From AP-16 sp963755055 (lineage in GTDB: Bacteria; Pseudomonadota; Alphaproteobacteria; Rhizobiales; Xanthobacteraceae), in assembly GCA_963755055.1 (NCBI GenBank), contig CAVWIS010000020.1:346190-410189 (forward strand): a stretch of DNA of 64,000 nucleotides, in the 5' to 3' direction. Position numbers and translations under genes: made by a program. The notes below the pieces were generated by a model that worked only from the letters and a program-made list of their open reading frames with translations, was not told the DNA's origin and searched no databases. This document shows, in pieces, positions 40,843 to 50,642 of this stretch (position 1 is the stretch's first letter; every line of letters starts with the position of its first letter).

Positions 40843-42611
40843 ATGACCGGACATCCCGTTCGCTTCGGTCAGTATCCATGCGCGGCTGGCGCGCGACGAT
40901 CGTCTGCGGCCGCAGGGAAAGCTCTCCTACGTCGCCGGCCCGAGCCGACGATGCGCTGAAATACATGACCATCCCCGCAGTGCTCGACCGCGCCTGCGCG
41001 CGCCACGGCGCCGGCGAGGCGGCGGTCTTCGCCAGCCCTCGGCAGAGCCTGTCCTGGTACGACCTGCGCAACCGCGCCGACGACGTCGCGGCCGGCCTGC
41101 TCGCGCTCGGCATCCGGCGCGGCGACCGCGTCGGCATCTGGGCGCCCAATCGTGCCGAATGGCTGCATGTGCAGTTCGGCACCGCCCGCATCGGCGCCAT
41201 CCTGGTCAACATCAATCCGGCCTATCAGCGCATCCGAGCTCGAATTCGCGCTTAACAAGGTCGAGTGCAAGGCGCTGGTGATGGCGCGCGGGCTGAAATC
41301 GAGCGACTACATCGCGATGATCCGCGCGCTGGCGCCGGAGATCGATGGGGCGGGCGGAGCGTTTTGGCGGCGACCCGGCTGCCGCATCTGCGGCACGTGA
41401 TCCTTCTCGGCGACGAGCCGGCGCCGCGCCAGGCCATGCGGTTTTGCCGATTTCCTGAGGCTCGCCGGGCCCGGCCATCGCAACCGCCTCGCCGGGCTCG
41501 CCGCCGCGCTCGACCCGGACGATGCGATCAACATCCAGTTCACCTGCGGCACGACGGGCTCGCCCAAGGGGGCGACGCTCAGCCATTTCAACATCGTCAA
41601 CAATGCGCGCTACTCGCGCCAAGGCCATGGCGCTGACCGCCAAAGACCGGCTGTGCATCCCGGTGCCGCTCTATCACTGCTTCGGCATGGTTCTCGGCGT
41701 GCTGTGCTGCGCCGCGGTCGGCGCCGCCATGGTGTTTCCCGGCGAAAGTTTCGATGCCGAGGCGACGCTGGCGGCGGTCGCGCGGCACAAATGCACCGCC
41801 TTGCATGGCGTGCCCGCCATGTTCATTGCCGAGCTCGATCACCCGGATTTCGTTCGCCTACGATCTCTCGAGCCTGCGCACCGGCATCATGGCGGGCGCG
41901 CCCTGCCCGATCGAGACCATGCGCCGGGTGGTCTCGCAGATGCACATGCGCGAGGTCACGATCGGCTACGGCATGACCGAGACCAGCCCGATCTCGTTCC
42001 AGTCGAGCGTCGACGATCCGCTCGAGCGGCGCGTGTCCACGGTCGGCCGCATCCATCCCGCATGTCGAGGTCAAGATCGTCGATACGGCGACGGCGGGTC
42101 GTGCCGGTCGGCACGTCCGGCGAATTGTGCACCCGCGGCTACTCGGTGATGCGCGGATACTGGGAGGACCCGGAGCGGACCGCAGAGGCGATCGACACCG
42201 CCGGCTGGATGCATTCGGGCGATCTCGCGGTAATCGACGATCGACGGCTATTGCAACATCGTCGGCCGCGTCAAGGACATGCTGATCCGCGGCGGCGAGA
42301 ACATCTATCCGCGCGAGATCGAGGAATACCTGTTCCGCCATCCCAAAGTGCAGGCCGTCCAGGTGTTCGGCGTGCCCGACGCAAAGCTCGGCGAGGAGGT
42401 CTGCGCGTTCATCGTGACCAAGGGCGGACAGGGGGCGAGCGCGGAGGAGATCCAGAACTTCTGCCGCGGCCAGATCGCCCACTACAAGATCCCGAAGCAC
42501 ATCCGCTTCGTCGGTGAGTTTCCGCTCACGGCCACCGGAAAGCCGCAGAAATTCGTCATGCGCGAGCGCATGATGCGCGAGCTCGGCGTCAGCGAGCCGA
42601 AGACCGCCTGA
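40843..42611 (+). pseudogene. AMP-dependent acyl-CoA synthetase, many frameshifts
   Basis: ANL-superfamily ligase of about 570 residues in pieces. FTCGTTGSPKGATLSH is the P-loop (A3), IGYGMTETSPI is A5, GWMHSGDLAVID is A7, GRVKDMLIRGGENIYPREIE is A8, and TATGKPQKF with the catalytic lysine is A10. It resembles the FadD/AMP-binding group for medium-chain or aromatic acids. About ten indels (for example near 40944, 41233, 41362, 41440, 41614, 41853, 42061, 42098 and 42240) break it. It would activate the acid released by the amidase. The start at 40843 is approximate. Confidence 0.8.
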
Positions 42612-42697
42612 GCGCGCAACCCTCGTGCTTGCCATTCCGACGATTTTCCGCAAGAGTTGTTCGGCCTGATCAACGATCCATCGCGGGCCGAACGATC

Positions 42698-45668
42698 ATG
42701 ACCTTCAGCGCCACCAACCGCCGACCGATTTTCGCCGCCGCCGTGCTCACGGCGTGGCTGCTCACAGCGTTTGCCGGCGAGGCCTCGCAGCAATGCCCGG
42801 CCGAGCGCGAGCCGCCGCAAATTCTCAAGGACCCGGCTCTCTGCAAGGAGCTTTGGCCGGACGTGCGCCATCCGGCCGGCCTGCCGCTCGACCAGTACGA
42901 GAAGAAGCTCGCGAAATATTTCGAGCACTATTGCCATCGCGATCCCGACGGCGGCTGGATGGTCGACAAGCGGATCCGCGACACCGGGCCCTACATTGCG
43001 ACCTTGCAGCAGGGAAAATGGACCGGCTCCTATTTCGGCACCCATGCGGCGGTGCTGGTCTGGTACTCGCCCGACATGGTGACGTGGCTGCGCCAGAACC
43101 GCCCGGGCGAGGGGACGCCGACACCGGCGACCGTCGAGCCGGTTCCCGACGGCGCGGTGATCGTCAAGGAGATGTACACGCCTCCGGCGGCGGCTTGCGG
43201 CGATGTCTCCTGGGAGCACCTGCAGCCCGACAAGGGCATCGCCCTGATGGTGCGCGACAACAAGGCGTCCCACGACGGCTGGTTCTGGGGCTGGTTCGGC
43301 TATGCCGAATGGGCGCCCGACTGGCCGCCGGACGCGAAGAACCCGTTGCCCAACATGGGCTTCGGCCAGTACTGCACCAACTGCCACGGCTCCGCGAAGG
43401 ACAATCAGACATTCGCCTCGCTCAAGAACATCAAGGGCGAGCGCGGTGAGGCCCTGGTGTTTCTCAGCCAGGATTTCTTCCTCGATCCATCGTGGCGCAG
43501 CCATCACACCGAGGTCGCCCAGGCCGGCCAATCGCCGTCGGCCGAGGCCGGACGCAGCCGCGATAATCCAGCCTTCGCCGGAATTTTCGCGCCGCCCGGC
43601 AAGGCCGACGGTGCCCCGCCGCCGACGCGCCAGACGGTGCGCGAAAATGCCGTCGGAGACTTTCGACAATGTCTGGGTCCCGGCGGGGGGGCCGAGCCCT
43701 TCGAGCGCCTTCGTCACCTCCGACCAGTGCGTCGGCTGTCACGATGCGCGCGGCACCGGCCTGCAATACGACATGACCGAGCCCGGCGGCCCGGACGGAA
43801 AACTCTTCAACATCTCTCCCTACGCAACCTGGCGGTCCTCGCCGATGGGGCTGGCGGGGCGCGATCCGATATTCTTCGCCCAGCTTGCCAGCGAGACCGA
43901 GACATTCCATCGCGGGTCGTCCGCCGATGCTGCAGGGCGTCTGCCTCGGCTGCCACGGCATCGGCGGCCAGCGGCAGTTCGCAGATCGATCGGTTCGCCC
44001 AGTCGCGGCAATGCGAGAATTTCTCCCGCAAGGACGTCGACGCGGTGCCGTTCCCCGACAACGACCCGGTGGCCGCGAACTACGGCGCGCTCGCCCGCGA
44101 CGGCATCACCTGCAATGCCTGTCACCACATGGTGCTCGGCAAGGAGGACAGCGACCGGCATCGCAACGCACCGCAGAACCGGTGCGTGGAGGCTCGCCAG
44201 GAGTTCCTCAATCCCGAAACTCGACGGGTTCGCCAAGACCTTCAGCGGCAGCTTCTTCCTGGGCTCGCCCGAGGTCGTCAACGGGCCGTTCGAGAAGCCG
44301 AAGCACAAGTCGATGAAGCATGCGCTGGGCATGACGCCGGAGCACTACGCCAATGTGAAGAGTTCCGAGCTCTGCGGCACCTGCCACGTGGTGCATCTGC
44401 CGGTGCTGCGCGACGACAAGGTGGTGGCGCACATCTACGAGCAGACCACCTATCCGGAATGGGCGTTCAGCGACTACCGCACCGGAACCACCCCCGACGG
44501 GCAGCTGCCGTTCGGGCCCGGCGCGCGCGCCCAGTCGTGCCAGGACTGCCACATGCCGAGCCGGGATGCCGCGGGAAAACCCTATCGCAGCAAGATCGCC
44601 GGCATCCAGGAATACAGCACGTTTCCCCAGGCCGAGCACGCCCTGCCGGCCGAGGACATCGATCTCAAGCGGCGCGACGGATTCGCCCAGCACACCCTTG
44701 TCGGCCTGAACCTCTTTCTCACGAAGATGGCCCAGCAATTTCCCGACATGCTCGGCATCCGCACCCAGGATCCGATGCTCACCAAGGCCGGGGTCGATCC
44801 CCTGTGGTACACCGAGAAAGCGATGCTCGATCAGGCGCGCGAGCGCACCGCCGAGATATCCGTGGGCGAGATGAAGACCGACGCCGGGACGCTCAGCGTC
44901 GCGGTGACGGTCGTCAACAAGGTCGGCCACAAGTTTCCGAGCGGCGTCGGCTTTCGCCGGGCCTTCATCGAGTTCAGCGTGCTCGACGAGGCGCAGAACG
45001 TCCTGTGGTCCTCCGGGCGCACCGACCGGACGGGCGTCATCGTCGACCAGGAGGGCAGCCCGATTGCCGGCGAGCACTGGTGGAAGAGAGACTGCTCCGC
45101 GCGGATCAATCCGAAGGCGCGCATCCATCAGCCGCACTACGCCGTCATCGACGCGCAGGACCAGGCGCAGATCTACGAGGAGCTGGTGGCCGCGCCCGGC
45201 GACGGGCCGGCGCCGGTCTGCGGCTTCGGGGCGACGCCGGCGGGGCCGCTGACCACGAGCTTTGTTTCCCAGTGCGCCAAGGTGAAGGACAACCGCATCC
45301 TGCCGCACGGCTTCCTGCCGCTCGCGGATCGCACCGCGATTGCCACCGCCCTCGGCGCGGGAGCCGAGCTGGCGGCCGAATCCGGCGCGGTCGCGGTCGG
45401 CGACGATCCGGACTACCGCACCGGAGGCGCCGACCCGCTGACCTACCGGGTGCCGCTGGCGGCGCTCACGGCGAAACCGGCCGCCGTGCGGGCGACGCTC
45501 TACTACCAGGCGACGCCGCCCTACTTCCTGCAGGATCGCTTCTGCACGTCGGGCAGCGCCGACACCAGGCGGCTCTATTTCCTCGCCGCAAATCTCGACC
45601 TCACGGCCACGCCCGCCAAGGACTGGAAGCTCGAGGTGGTGTCGACCGGCCTCGTGCCGGTGCCATGA
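42698..45668 (+). pseudogene. Hexaheme cytochrome c with P460-like N-terminal domain, frameshifted
   Basis: A signal-like hydrophobic N-terminus (AAAVLTAWLLTAFAGEASQ) is followed by a cytochrome-P460-like segment with GTHAAVLVWYSPDMV, DGAVIVKEMY and DGWFWGWFG, ending at CTNCH. Five further c-type heme motifs follow (CVGCH, CLGCH, CNACH, CGTCH, CQDCH), six in all, then a long C-terminal beta-rich region without hemes. Corrected length is about 985 residues. Frames change near 43655, 43925, 43980 and 44218; from 44220 to the stop the frame is clean. A periplasmic multiheme electron carrier or oxidoreductase is likely; the substrate is unknown. Confidence 0.7.
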
Positions 45669-45768
45669 AAGCTAAGGGTCCCGTCGGGACAACGGCCCAA
45701 AGCCAGCCCAGAGCCGGGGCCGCCTTGACTTGCCGGGAGCCGACCGTTAAGTCCGCAGCAACCCGTTC

Positions 45769-45845
<77 letters not shown>

Positions 45846-45876
45846 GATTTTTCAAGGACTTAGCAATCCCACCCGG

Positions 45877-47064
45877 TCAATTTTCGACACCTTTCGCCCG
45901 CTGTTTTTCGACTTTTGTTCGTCCTTCGGTCTTTCGGATGGCTGCTCGACCGCGAAGCCGCGCCTCGTCAACTTGACGAACGCTGGCCGGGTCTACCGGC
46001 ACATAGGTGCGGTGCAGACGGTTTGAAGCCGAGAGCGTGTTTGCCATCTTGGCGGACACCAGTCCCGGCTCAGCTCGTCCAGCGAACGCCTCGACGGCGC
46101 CGGACCGACGAAGGTCGGCTAGCTGCCTCGTCTCGTCAGGGCCAAAAGTTGCGGTCCGTATCGCTCGGAAATCTTCACTCAGTCGGTCCTTTGTGTACGC
46201 GCGCGAGGGCCAGGGCCGCCCGTCGCCTTGCCAGTGACCCCGCGTGCGGAAGATCGGAGCGCCGTCGTGCAAGTCGTATCCGAGCCCGGCAATGTAGGCG
46301 TCGAGCAGTGCCTCAGAGCGCCGGGAGAGGGTGCCTGCTGCCGCGCGGCCCGTCTTGGCGCGGTCAACATAGAACACCGTTCCACGGCCGTCGGTCGCCC
46401 GCTGCGAAAGAGTAAGCTTGCGACAGTCGACCGGGGACAACTGGCTGTCCCAACCGACTGCAATGAGGACGGCAAGCCCTCGATAACCCGATCTCCAGGC
46501 GGCCTTGACCAATCGCACGACCTCCCCCTCCCGCCACACGCCTTGTCTGGGGGGAGGAGCAGAGTTACGCACTCCGAGTGATGGGTCCTCATCCCGCTGG
46601 CAGTAGCCCAAGGCGGCCGCGACCTTCCACATGGCTCGCCATATCTTAATCGTCCGGTGAGCCTCCGAGAGGGAAACGAGTTCCTCCACCTTGCGGCGGA
46701 ATTCCGATAGTTCGTCGAGAGAGACAAGTCGTGGGTCAATGTCAGCAAAAATCGGGCCGATGCGCTTCCATGCCCGCTCCCAATCTTCACGTGTGCGCGA
46801 CGCCTTGCGAGCCCACTCGGGCGTTCGCTTTAGACGCATGAACGCCTCGCCCAACGAACCGACGGGATACCGTTCGCAATTCCCTTGATCAGAGCCTTTA
46901 CGTGCGCGGTATTGGTTCGTCAGCTCACGCGCCCTGGCCCAGGCGAACGGCCCATCTGGACCCAAAGAGACACAGTTGTAGCCCTCACGCATCATACGTC
47001 GGTTGGGCTTCCAATAGCCTCGCCCGCGAGTCACGTAGTAATATGGAATCTTCACGTCACCCAC
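45877..47064 (-). CDS. Tyrosine-recombinase-type integrase of the island
   Basis: 395 residues, adjacent to and convergent with tRNA-Asp, the usual arrangement of a tRNA-targeting integrase. The N-terminal 170 residues are a core-binding-type helical region; the C-terminal half carries GLAVLIAVGWDSQLSPVDCRKL (box I region normally with catalytic Arg), a lysine in the beta-hairpin VDRAKTGR, LADLRRSGAVEAFAG (box II region) and the C-terminal HRTYVPV with the likely nucleophile tyrosine. Canonical catalytic residues are only partly matched, as in many divergent bradyrhizobial island integrases. Its start overlaps the upstream small gene by 8 bases. Confidence 0.8.
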   Translation of the reverse strand: MGDVKIPYYYVTRGRGYWKPNRRMMREGYNCVSLGPDGPFAWARARELTNQYRARKGSDQGNCERYPVGSLGEAFMRLKRTPEWARKASRTREDWERAWKRIGPIFADIDPRLVSLDELSEFRRKVEELVSLSEAHRTIKIWRAMWKVAAALGYCQRDEDPSLGVRNSAPPPRQGVWREGEVVRLVKAAWRSGYRGLAVLIAVGWDSQLSPVDCRKLTLSQRATDGRGTVFYVDRAKTGRAAAGTLSRRSEALLDAYIAGLGYDLHDGAPIFRTRGHWQGDGRPWPSRAYTKDRLSEDFRAIRTATFGPDETRQLADLRRSGAVEAFAGRAEPGLVSAKMANTLSASNRLHRTYVPVDPASVRQVDEARLRGRAAIRKTEGRTKVEKQRAKGVEN

Positions 47065-47338
47065 GCCTCATCCCCGCGATCCGTCGAGCCAACATGTCGT
47101 GACGGTCGCGCGCTGTTGCAGGGTCAGTCAAGCCAGAACGACGGTCCATCCAGTCATCAATGGCCTTGAGGTCGTACATGCCGGTTGTCGGATCTGCCGC
47201 CGGGAACCCCCGTTCGGCTAGCGCCGGCAGGATCCGTTCGAATTCTGCGAGCGCCAAGTGCAGCCGCCGAGCCGCCTTTGCTGCTGGCACGTCGCGCGGC
47301 TGGACAGGAAAACGGACACCGTGACCGGTCGGCATCAC
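47057..47338 (-). CDS. Small excisionase-like or helix-turn-helix partner of the integrase
   Basis: 93 residues, overlapping the integrase start by 8 bases and so translationally coupled. The segment AAKAARRLHLALAEFERILPALAERGFPAADPTTGMYDLKAIDDWMDRR has the layout of a MerR/Xis-type winged helix (recognition helix, then a 'GFP' turn and a short strand); such genes often accompany island integrases and control excision direction. The assignment rests on context plus this pattern. Confidence 0.6.
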   Translation of the reverse strand: MMPTGHGVRFPVQPRDVPAAKAARRLHLALAEFERILPALAERGFPAADPTTGMYDLKAIDDWMDRRSGLTDPATARDRHDMLARRIAGMRRG

Positions 47339-47615
47339 GCGCCACCCATGTAGGGCAAGGCAGGACGCGATCTGCTCACAGTCATTGAGCCGCCAGGGAG
47401 CGACCGCGTTGCCTCAACGCTAAGCGGCAGAGACGCATATTGCTCAACTTTCCCTAGACTTCAGGGACTCCAAACCAGGGCGCGATACCATTGGCCAACA
47501 TCCTCGCTCATGGCCAATGCTAAGTGCCGCTGCTGAGCCGAATAGACCAGTATAGCGAATACCCAGGGAAACACCCAATTTCCCTGAAACCGACGTAAAA
47601 CAATCAGATAGGTAA

Positions 47616-48260
47616 TCACGCTCTCAACACATGAACCTCCGAAGAGTAGTTCGCCATCAATTTTCGGTCCCCGTCAGACAAGGCCCTTGTTTCGGGACGA
47701 ATCAATTCTACGCTATCTGGTATGTCGACTGTTGGCTCGTTAGCATCAGTCTCCTTCAGCTTCTCTGAAATATAACGACAAATTCCGAAATAACGTCTGA
47801 TCCTATCCTTATTCTTGGCCTGTTCCATTATTAGTTGAATGAAATCGTTACCAGCAACGCGTGTAGGCCGCATAAATGGATCAAGACGTTCACTAACATA
47901 CAAAAAAACTGCGGACTCCTTGTAGTCTGACCACCGCTTCCGAATGGTCCTAGCCATTTTGTCTGCGCGCTTCTTTAAACAATAAAATTGCCCGTGGGTA
48001 ATGTTGGCATCCTGTTTGCGCTCGCCGCCATGATCAAGATATCGAAACCGATAATCCATAATGTCGCACACCACGTCGGATCGCTGGCGACGCGCATCTA
48101 TCATTTTATCAAATGCGTGAATCCTCGGAATTCTCAGCAAAGAAGTCCATCCCCCCTCCGTACTAATAATATTATTGTAAACAGAGCTGTAGTCCTCATC
48201 AGCAAAACATTTCACCAGCCGGGCAGAATTCAATGTGCCTCTATTGTCCGAATATTTTTC
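47616..48260 (-). pseudogene. C-terminal part of a hypothetical gene split by the ISL3 element
   Basis: 215 codons open from the IS boundary at 48260 to the stop at 47616; the family is not recognised. The protein is charged, with KKRADKMARTIRKRW and DKDRIRRYFGICRYI-like helices, and is markedly less GC-rich than the chromosome. A TTG at 48233 could start a shortened product, but the frame is open back to the IS. The missing N-terminus lies at 49639-49857 on the other side; the two parts are in the same frame when simply joined, giving about 287 residues. Confidence 0.6.
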
Positions 48261-49638
48261 GGGTCTTCAGGGAATCGAGTGGGTGATTTTGAGGGATCAT
48301 AGCGGCGGAAACGGCTGTGGATAGGGACTTTCTTGGCTTTGAGGCATGCTCGATTTTGCCATGCTGAGGGATGGTCGAATCAGGGAAGCGACAGCGACGT
48401 CTGTCGGATGGATATTCGTTCGGCGGCTTTCGGGCGAAAGAGACGCTTCGCGGTGTGTTCGGTGATCCGGATGTGCGGATATTGCGTCTCGATCGGCGCT
48501 CAAAAAAACGGTGTGCGGCTGTTGCGGGCAGGTCTGGAACGGCTGGTACGACCGGCGGGTGCGGCAGGTTCGCGACCTGCCGAGCGCAGGGTTTCGGATT
48601 GTTCTGGAACTCGAGGTGCGGCGCGTCGGGTGCCGGCGTTGCGGCACAGTGAAGCGCGAGCGGTTGGATTTTCTGGCGGACAATCCGCACTACACCAAAC
48701 GCTTTGCGTTCTATGTCGGCCGCCGCTGCCGGCAGGCCTCGATCCGCGACGTCGCCAAGGAGCTGAGGCTCGACTGGGACACGGTCAAGACGCTGGAGAA
48801 GCAGTACATGCGGGCCCAGCTCGAGCGTGCCGGCAGGCCGGGTCCGCGAGCGATCGGCATCGACGAGATCTCGGTCCGCAAGGGCCACAGCTATCGCATC
48901 GTGGTCAGCGACTTGGTTCGCAAGCGGCCGATCTGGTTCGGCGGCGAGGATCGTTCCGAGGCCAGCATGGCGGCGTTCTACGACTGGCTGGGGCTCAAAA
49001 AGAGCCGCAAAATCAAGCTCGCCGTGATGGACATGTGGAAGCCGTTCCGCAACGTCACGAAGCACAAAGCGCCGCAAGCGGCGATCCTGTTCGACAAGTT
49101 CCACATCATGCGCCATCTCGGCGAGGCGCTCGACAAGGTGCGCAAGGCCGAATACGCCCGCCTGAGCGGCAAGGATCGGCGCTTCATCAAGGGCCAGAAG
49201 TACAATCTGCTGTCGCGCCACGAAAATCTCACCCTGGAGGGCAAGCGCTCGCTCAAAATCCTGCTGGCCGCCAACAAGCGCCTCAACACTGCCTACGTCC
49301 TCAAGGAGGCCTTCGGCCAACTCTGGGACTACGGGCGCGAGGGCTGGGCGCGGCGCTTCTTCGACAACTGGCGAGCCAGCCTAAAATGGCAGCGCCTCGG
49401 ACCCTACGAGCGCTTCGCCGATATGATCGATCGCCACTGGGACGGCATCGCCGCCTACTGCAAACCGGAAAACAAGGTCTCGCTCGGCTTCGTCGAAGGC
49501 CTCAACAACAAAATCCGCGTCTTCCAGCGACGAGCCTACGGACTGCGCGACGACGAATATCTCCGCCTCAAGGTCCTCACCTGCATGCTTCCGCCGCTAT
49601 GATCCCCCAAAATCACCCACTCGATTCCCTGAAGACCC
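48261..49638 (+). mobile_element. ISL3-family insertion sequence, 1378 bp
   Basis: Bounded by long inverted repeats: the left end begins GGGTCTTCAGGGAATCGAGT at 48261 and the right end is its reverse complement ending at 49638; they match over about 47 bases with one mismatch (gaggg versus ggggg). It encodes one ISL3 transposase. Flanks TATTTTTC (left) and TTTTTTCC (right) are similar but not identical, so no exact 8-bp target duplication is seen. Confidence 0.93.
48511..49602 (+). CDS. ISL3 family transposase
   Basis: 363 residues from GTG 48511. The N-terminal zinc-finger has CGCCGQ and CRRCG cysteine pairs. The DDE triad is readable: Asp in AIGIDEISVRKGH, Asp in LAVMDMWKPFR, Glu in FVEGLNNKIRVFQRRAYG. 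About 45 extra N-terminal residues typical for the family lie in the -1-related frame from ATG 48371 and meet this frame at a run of seven A bases (48502-48508); see findings. It catalyses cut-and-paste or copy movement of this IS. Confidence 0.93.
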   Translation: MCGCCGQVWNGWYDRRVRQVRDLPSAGFRIVLELEVRRVGCRRCGTVKRERLDFLADNPHYTKRFAFYVGRRCRQASIRDVAKELRLDWDTVKTLEKQYMRAQLERAGRPGPRAIGIDEISVRKGHSYRIVVSDLVRKRPIWFGGEDRSEASMAAFYDWLGLKKSRKIKLAVMDMWKPFRNVTKHKAPQAAILFDKFHIMRHLGEALDKVRKAEYARLSGKDRRFIKGQKYNLLSRHENLTLEGKRSLKILLAANKRLNTAYVLKEAFGQLWDYGREGWARRFFDNWRASLKWQRLGPYERFADMIDRHWDGIAAYCKPENKVSLGFVEGLNNKIRVFQRRAYGLRDDEYLRLKVLTCMLPPL

Positions 49639-49857
49639 TTTTTTCCCAAGTCGTTCTAAAAAAAGGCTAGCGGCTAGCACGGCTGCTGCAGACACAATTC
49701 TTCGTCTCGAACAATAGACCCAAACTTGAAACCGGTACAAACAAATCTCGTGTTCAAACGGATACGACGCTTCACCCCATTCCCCGACGAGCGTCTCAAC
49801 GGCTGTATTTAGATCGTAATTCTCTTCAGTCCGTGTGCGCTGACTCGGTCTGGACAT
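49639..49857 (-). pseudogene. N-terminal part of the hypothetical gene split by ISL3
   Basis: 73 codons starting at ATG 49857 with a good GGAGAG ribosome site 5 nt upstream (minus strand), open up to the IS edge and into it. The product begins MSRPSQRTRTEENYDL and ends with a hydrophobic stretch, IVSAAAVLAASLFLERLGKK. Together with 47616-48260 it would make one protein. No function recognised. Confidence 0.55.
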
Positions 49858-50297
49858 TGTAGCTCTCCAGCAGGTCATAGATCTACCTGGCGTATGGGCA
49901 GACGCACCGTGTTAATCCTAACAGTGCCAGGGCGGAAGGGAAATCTCGGTTTTCCCCTGGGCAACGGGCTCTTTCCCTAGGCGCGCCGCAGCGAGGCCCG
50001 TAACCTCCCCCTATGACACGCGCTGGCAGGAAGGGCCCAGTATCCCTTGCAAGCATGGTTGGCGCAATTCTGGAGAAATGAGCGCTGGTACGGGGACGGA
50101 GCCCCTACGTGGGACAAGGCCCCGACGGCACAGGAGGTCGAGTGCAAACGCGAAAAGACGGTCAAGCGCCTTCGGCGTTTCTCAGCGCGTTCCCAGGCGC
50201 CGATGGGTTGGCCGACCGACTGGCGCAATGGTGCGTAACAGGTGTGGGCGGGCGCCTGCCCTGAGTGTTTGTACGCTGCGCAAAGCTCATTCGTCCA
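49858..50297. other. Gene-poor stretch between ISL3 remnant and the ncRNA-bearing element
   Basis: 440 bases. Several short overlapping frames exist (for example from ATG 50078, with GGAG upstream, open to 50313), none recognisable. It is probably the upstream region of the primase-helicase gene, cut off from it by the element at 50298. Confidence 0.4.
50291..50297. repeat. Left copy of possible 7-bp target duplication TCGTCCA
   Basis: The same seven bases occur at 52297-52303, immediately outside the opposite end of the element defined by the inverted repeats. Confidence 0.4.
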
Positions 50298-50642
50298 AAC
50301 TCAGAGGCTGATCGGTGAACGGTTACCTGATTATTGACCCAGAGCTAACGAGGCTCCGCCTCAGACCGACGAGGCGTGTTGACAGGCCCGTCGTGTTGAA
50401 AGGGTCGGTCCGAGGCAGACCCTGTTGAAGCTTGCGGTCCGGCCTGCGTTCGGCCGGGGCGGCATGCGGATGTGGCGGCTGTGATCGGCGGTCCGGGTTG
50501 AGGTCCGGCGCCGTTCGCTGACAAAAAACGGTGGATTGTGGGCGATGTAAGTGGACTCCGGTCGAGCCTGCAGGGACATGCCCTGGATATTGGAGCTCGA
50601 AGCTCGATGGGTCCGAGGACCCGTGGACGACCGGAGCCCGCC
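50298..50642 (+). ncRNA. Predicted structured RNA leader of the novel element
   Basis: Dense helices, found by hand: GAGG/CCTC (50350-50362); GACCGAC (50364-50370) with GTCGGTC (50404-50410); an alternative AGGGTC (50401-50406) with GACCCT (50418-50423) that excludes the previous one; CCGGCC/GGCCGG (50439-50457); and a four-way junction closed by CTCCGGTCG (50556-50564) with CGACCGGAG (50628-50636). The junction encloses three hairpins: CAGGG/CCCTG (50571-50585), GAGCT/AGCTC (50593-50605) and GGGTC/GACCC (50609-50622). The motif TGTTGA recurs three times (50378, 50394, 50423). The junction ends 6 bases before the ORF start, so it could be a guide, a ribozyme or a translation control element. 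Confidence 0.5.

Noticed and set aside
48253..49646. Exact 8-bp target duplication for the ISL3 element
   Set aside because: Flanks TATTTTTC and TTTTTTCC are only similar; T-richness alone explains the likeness.
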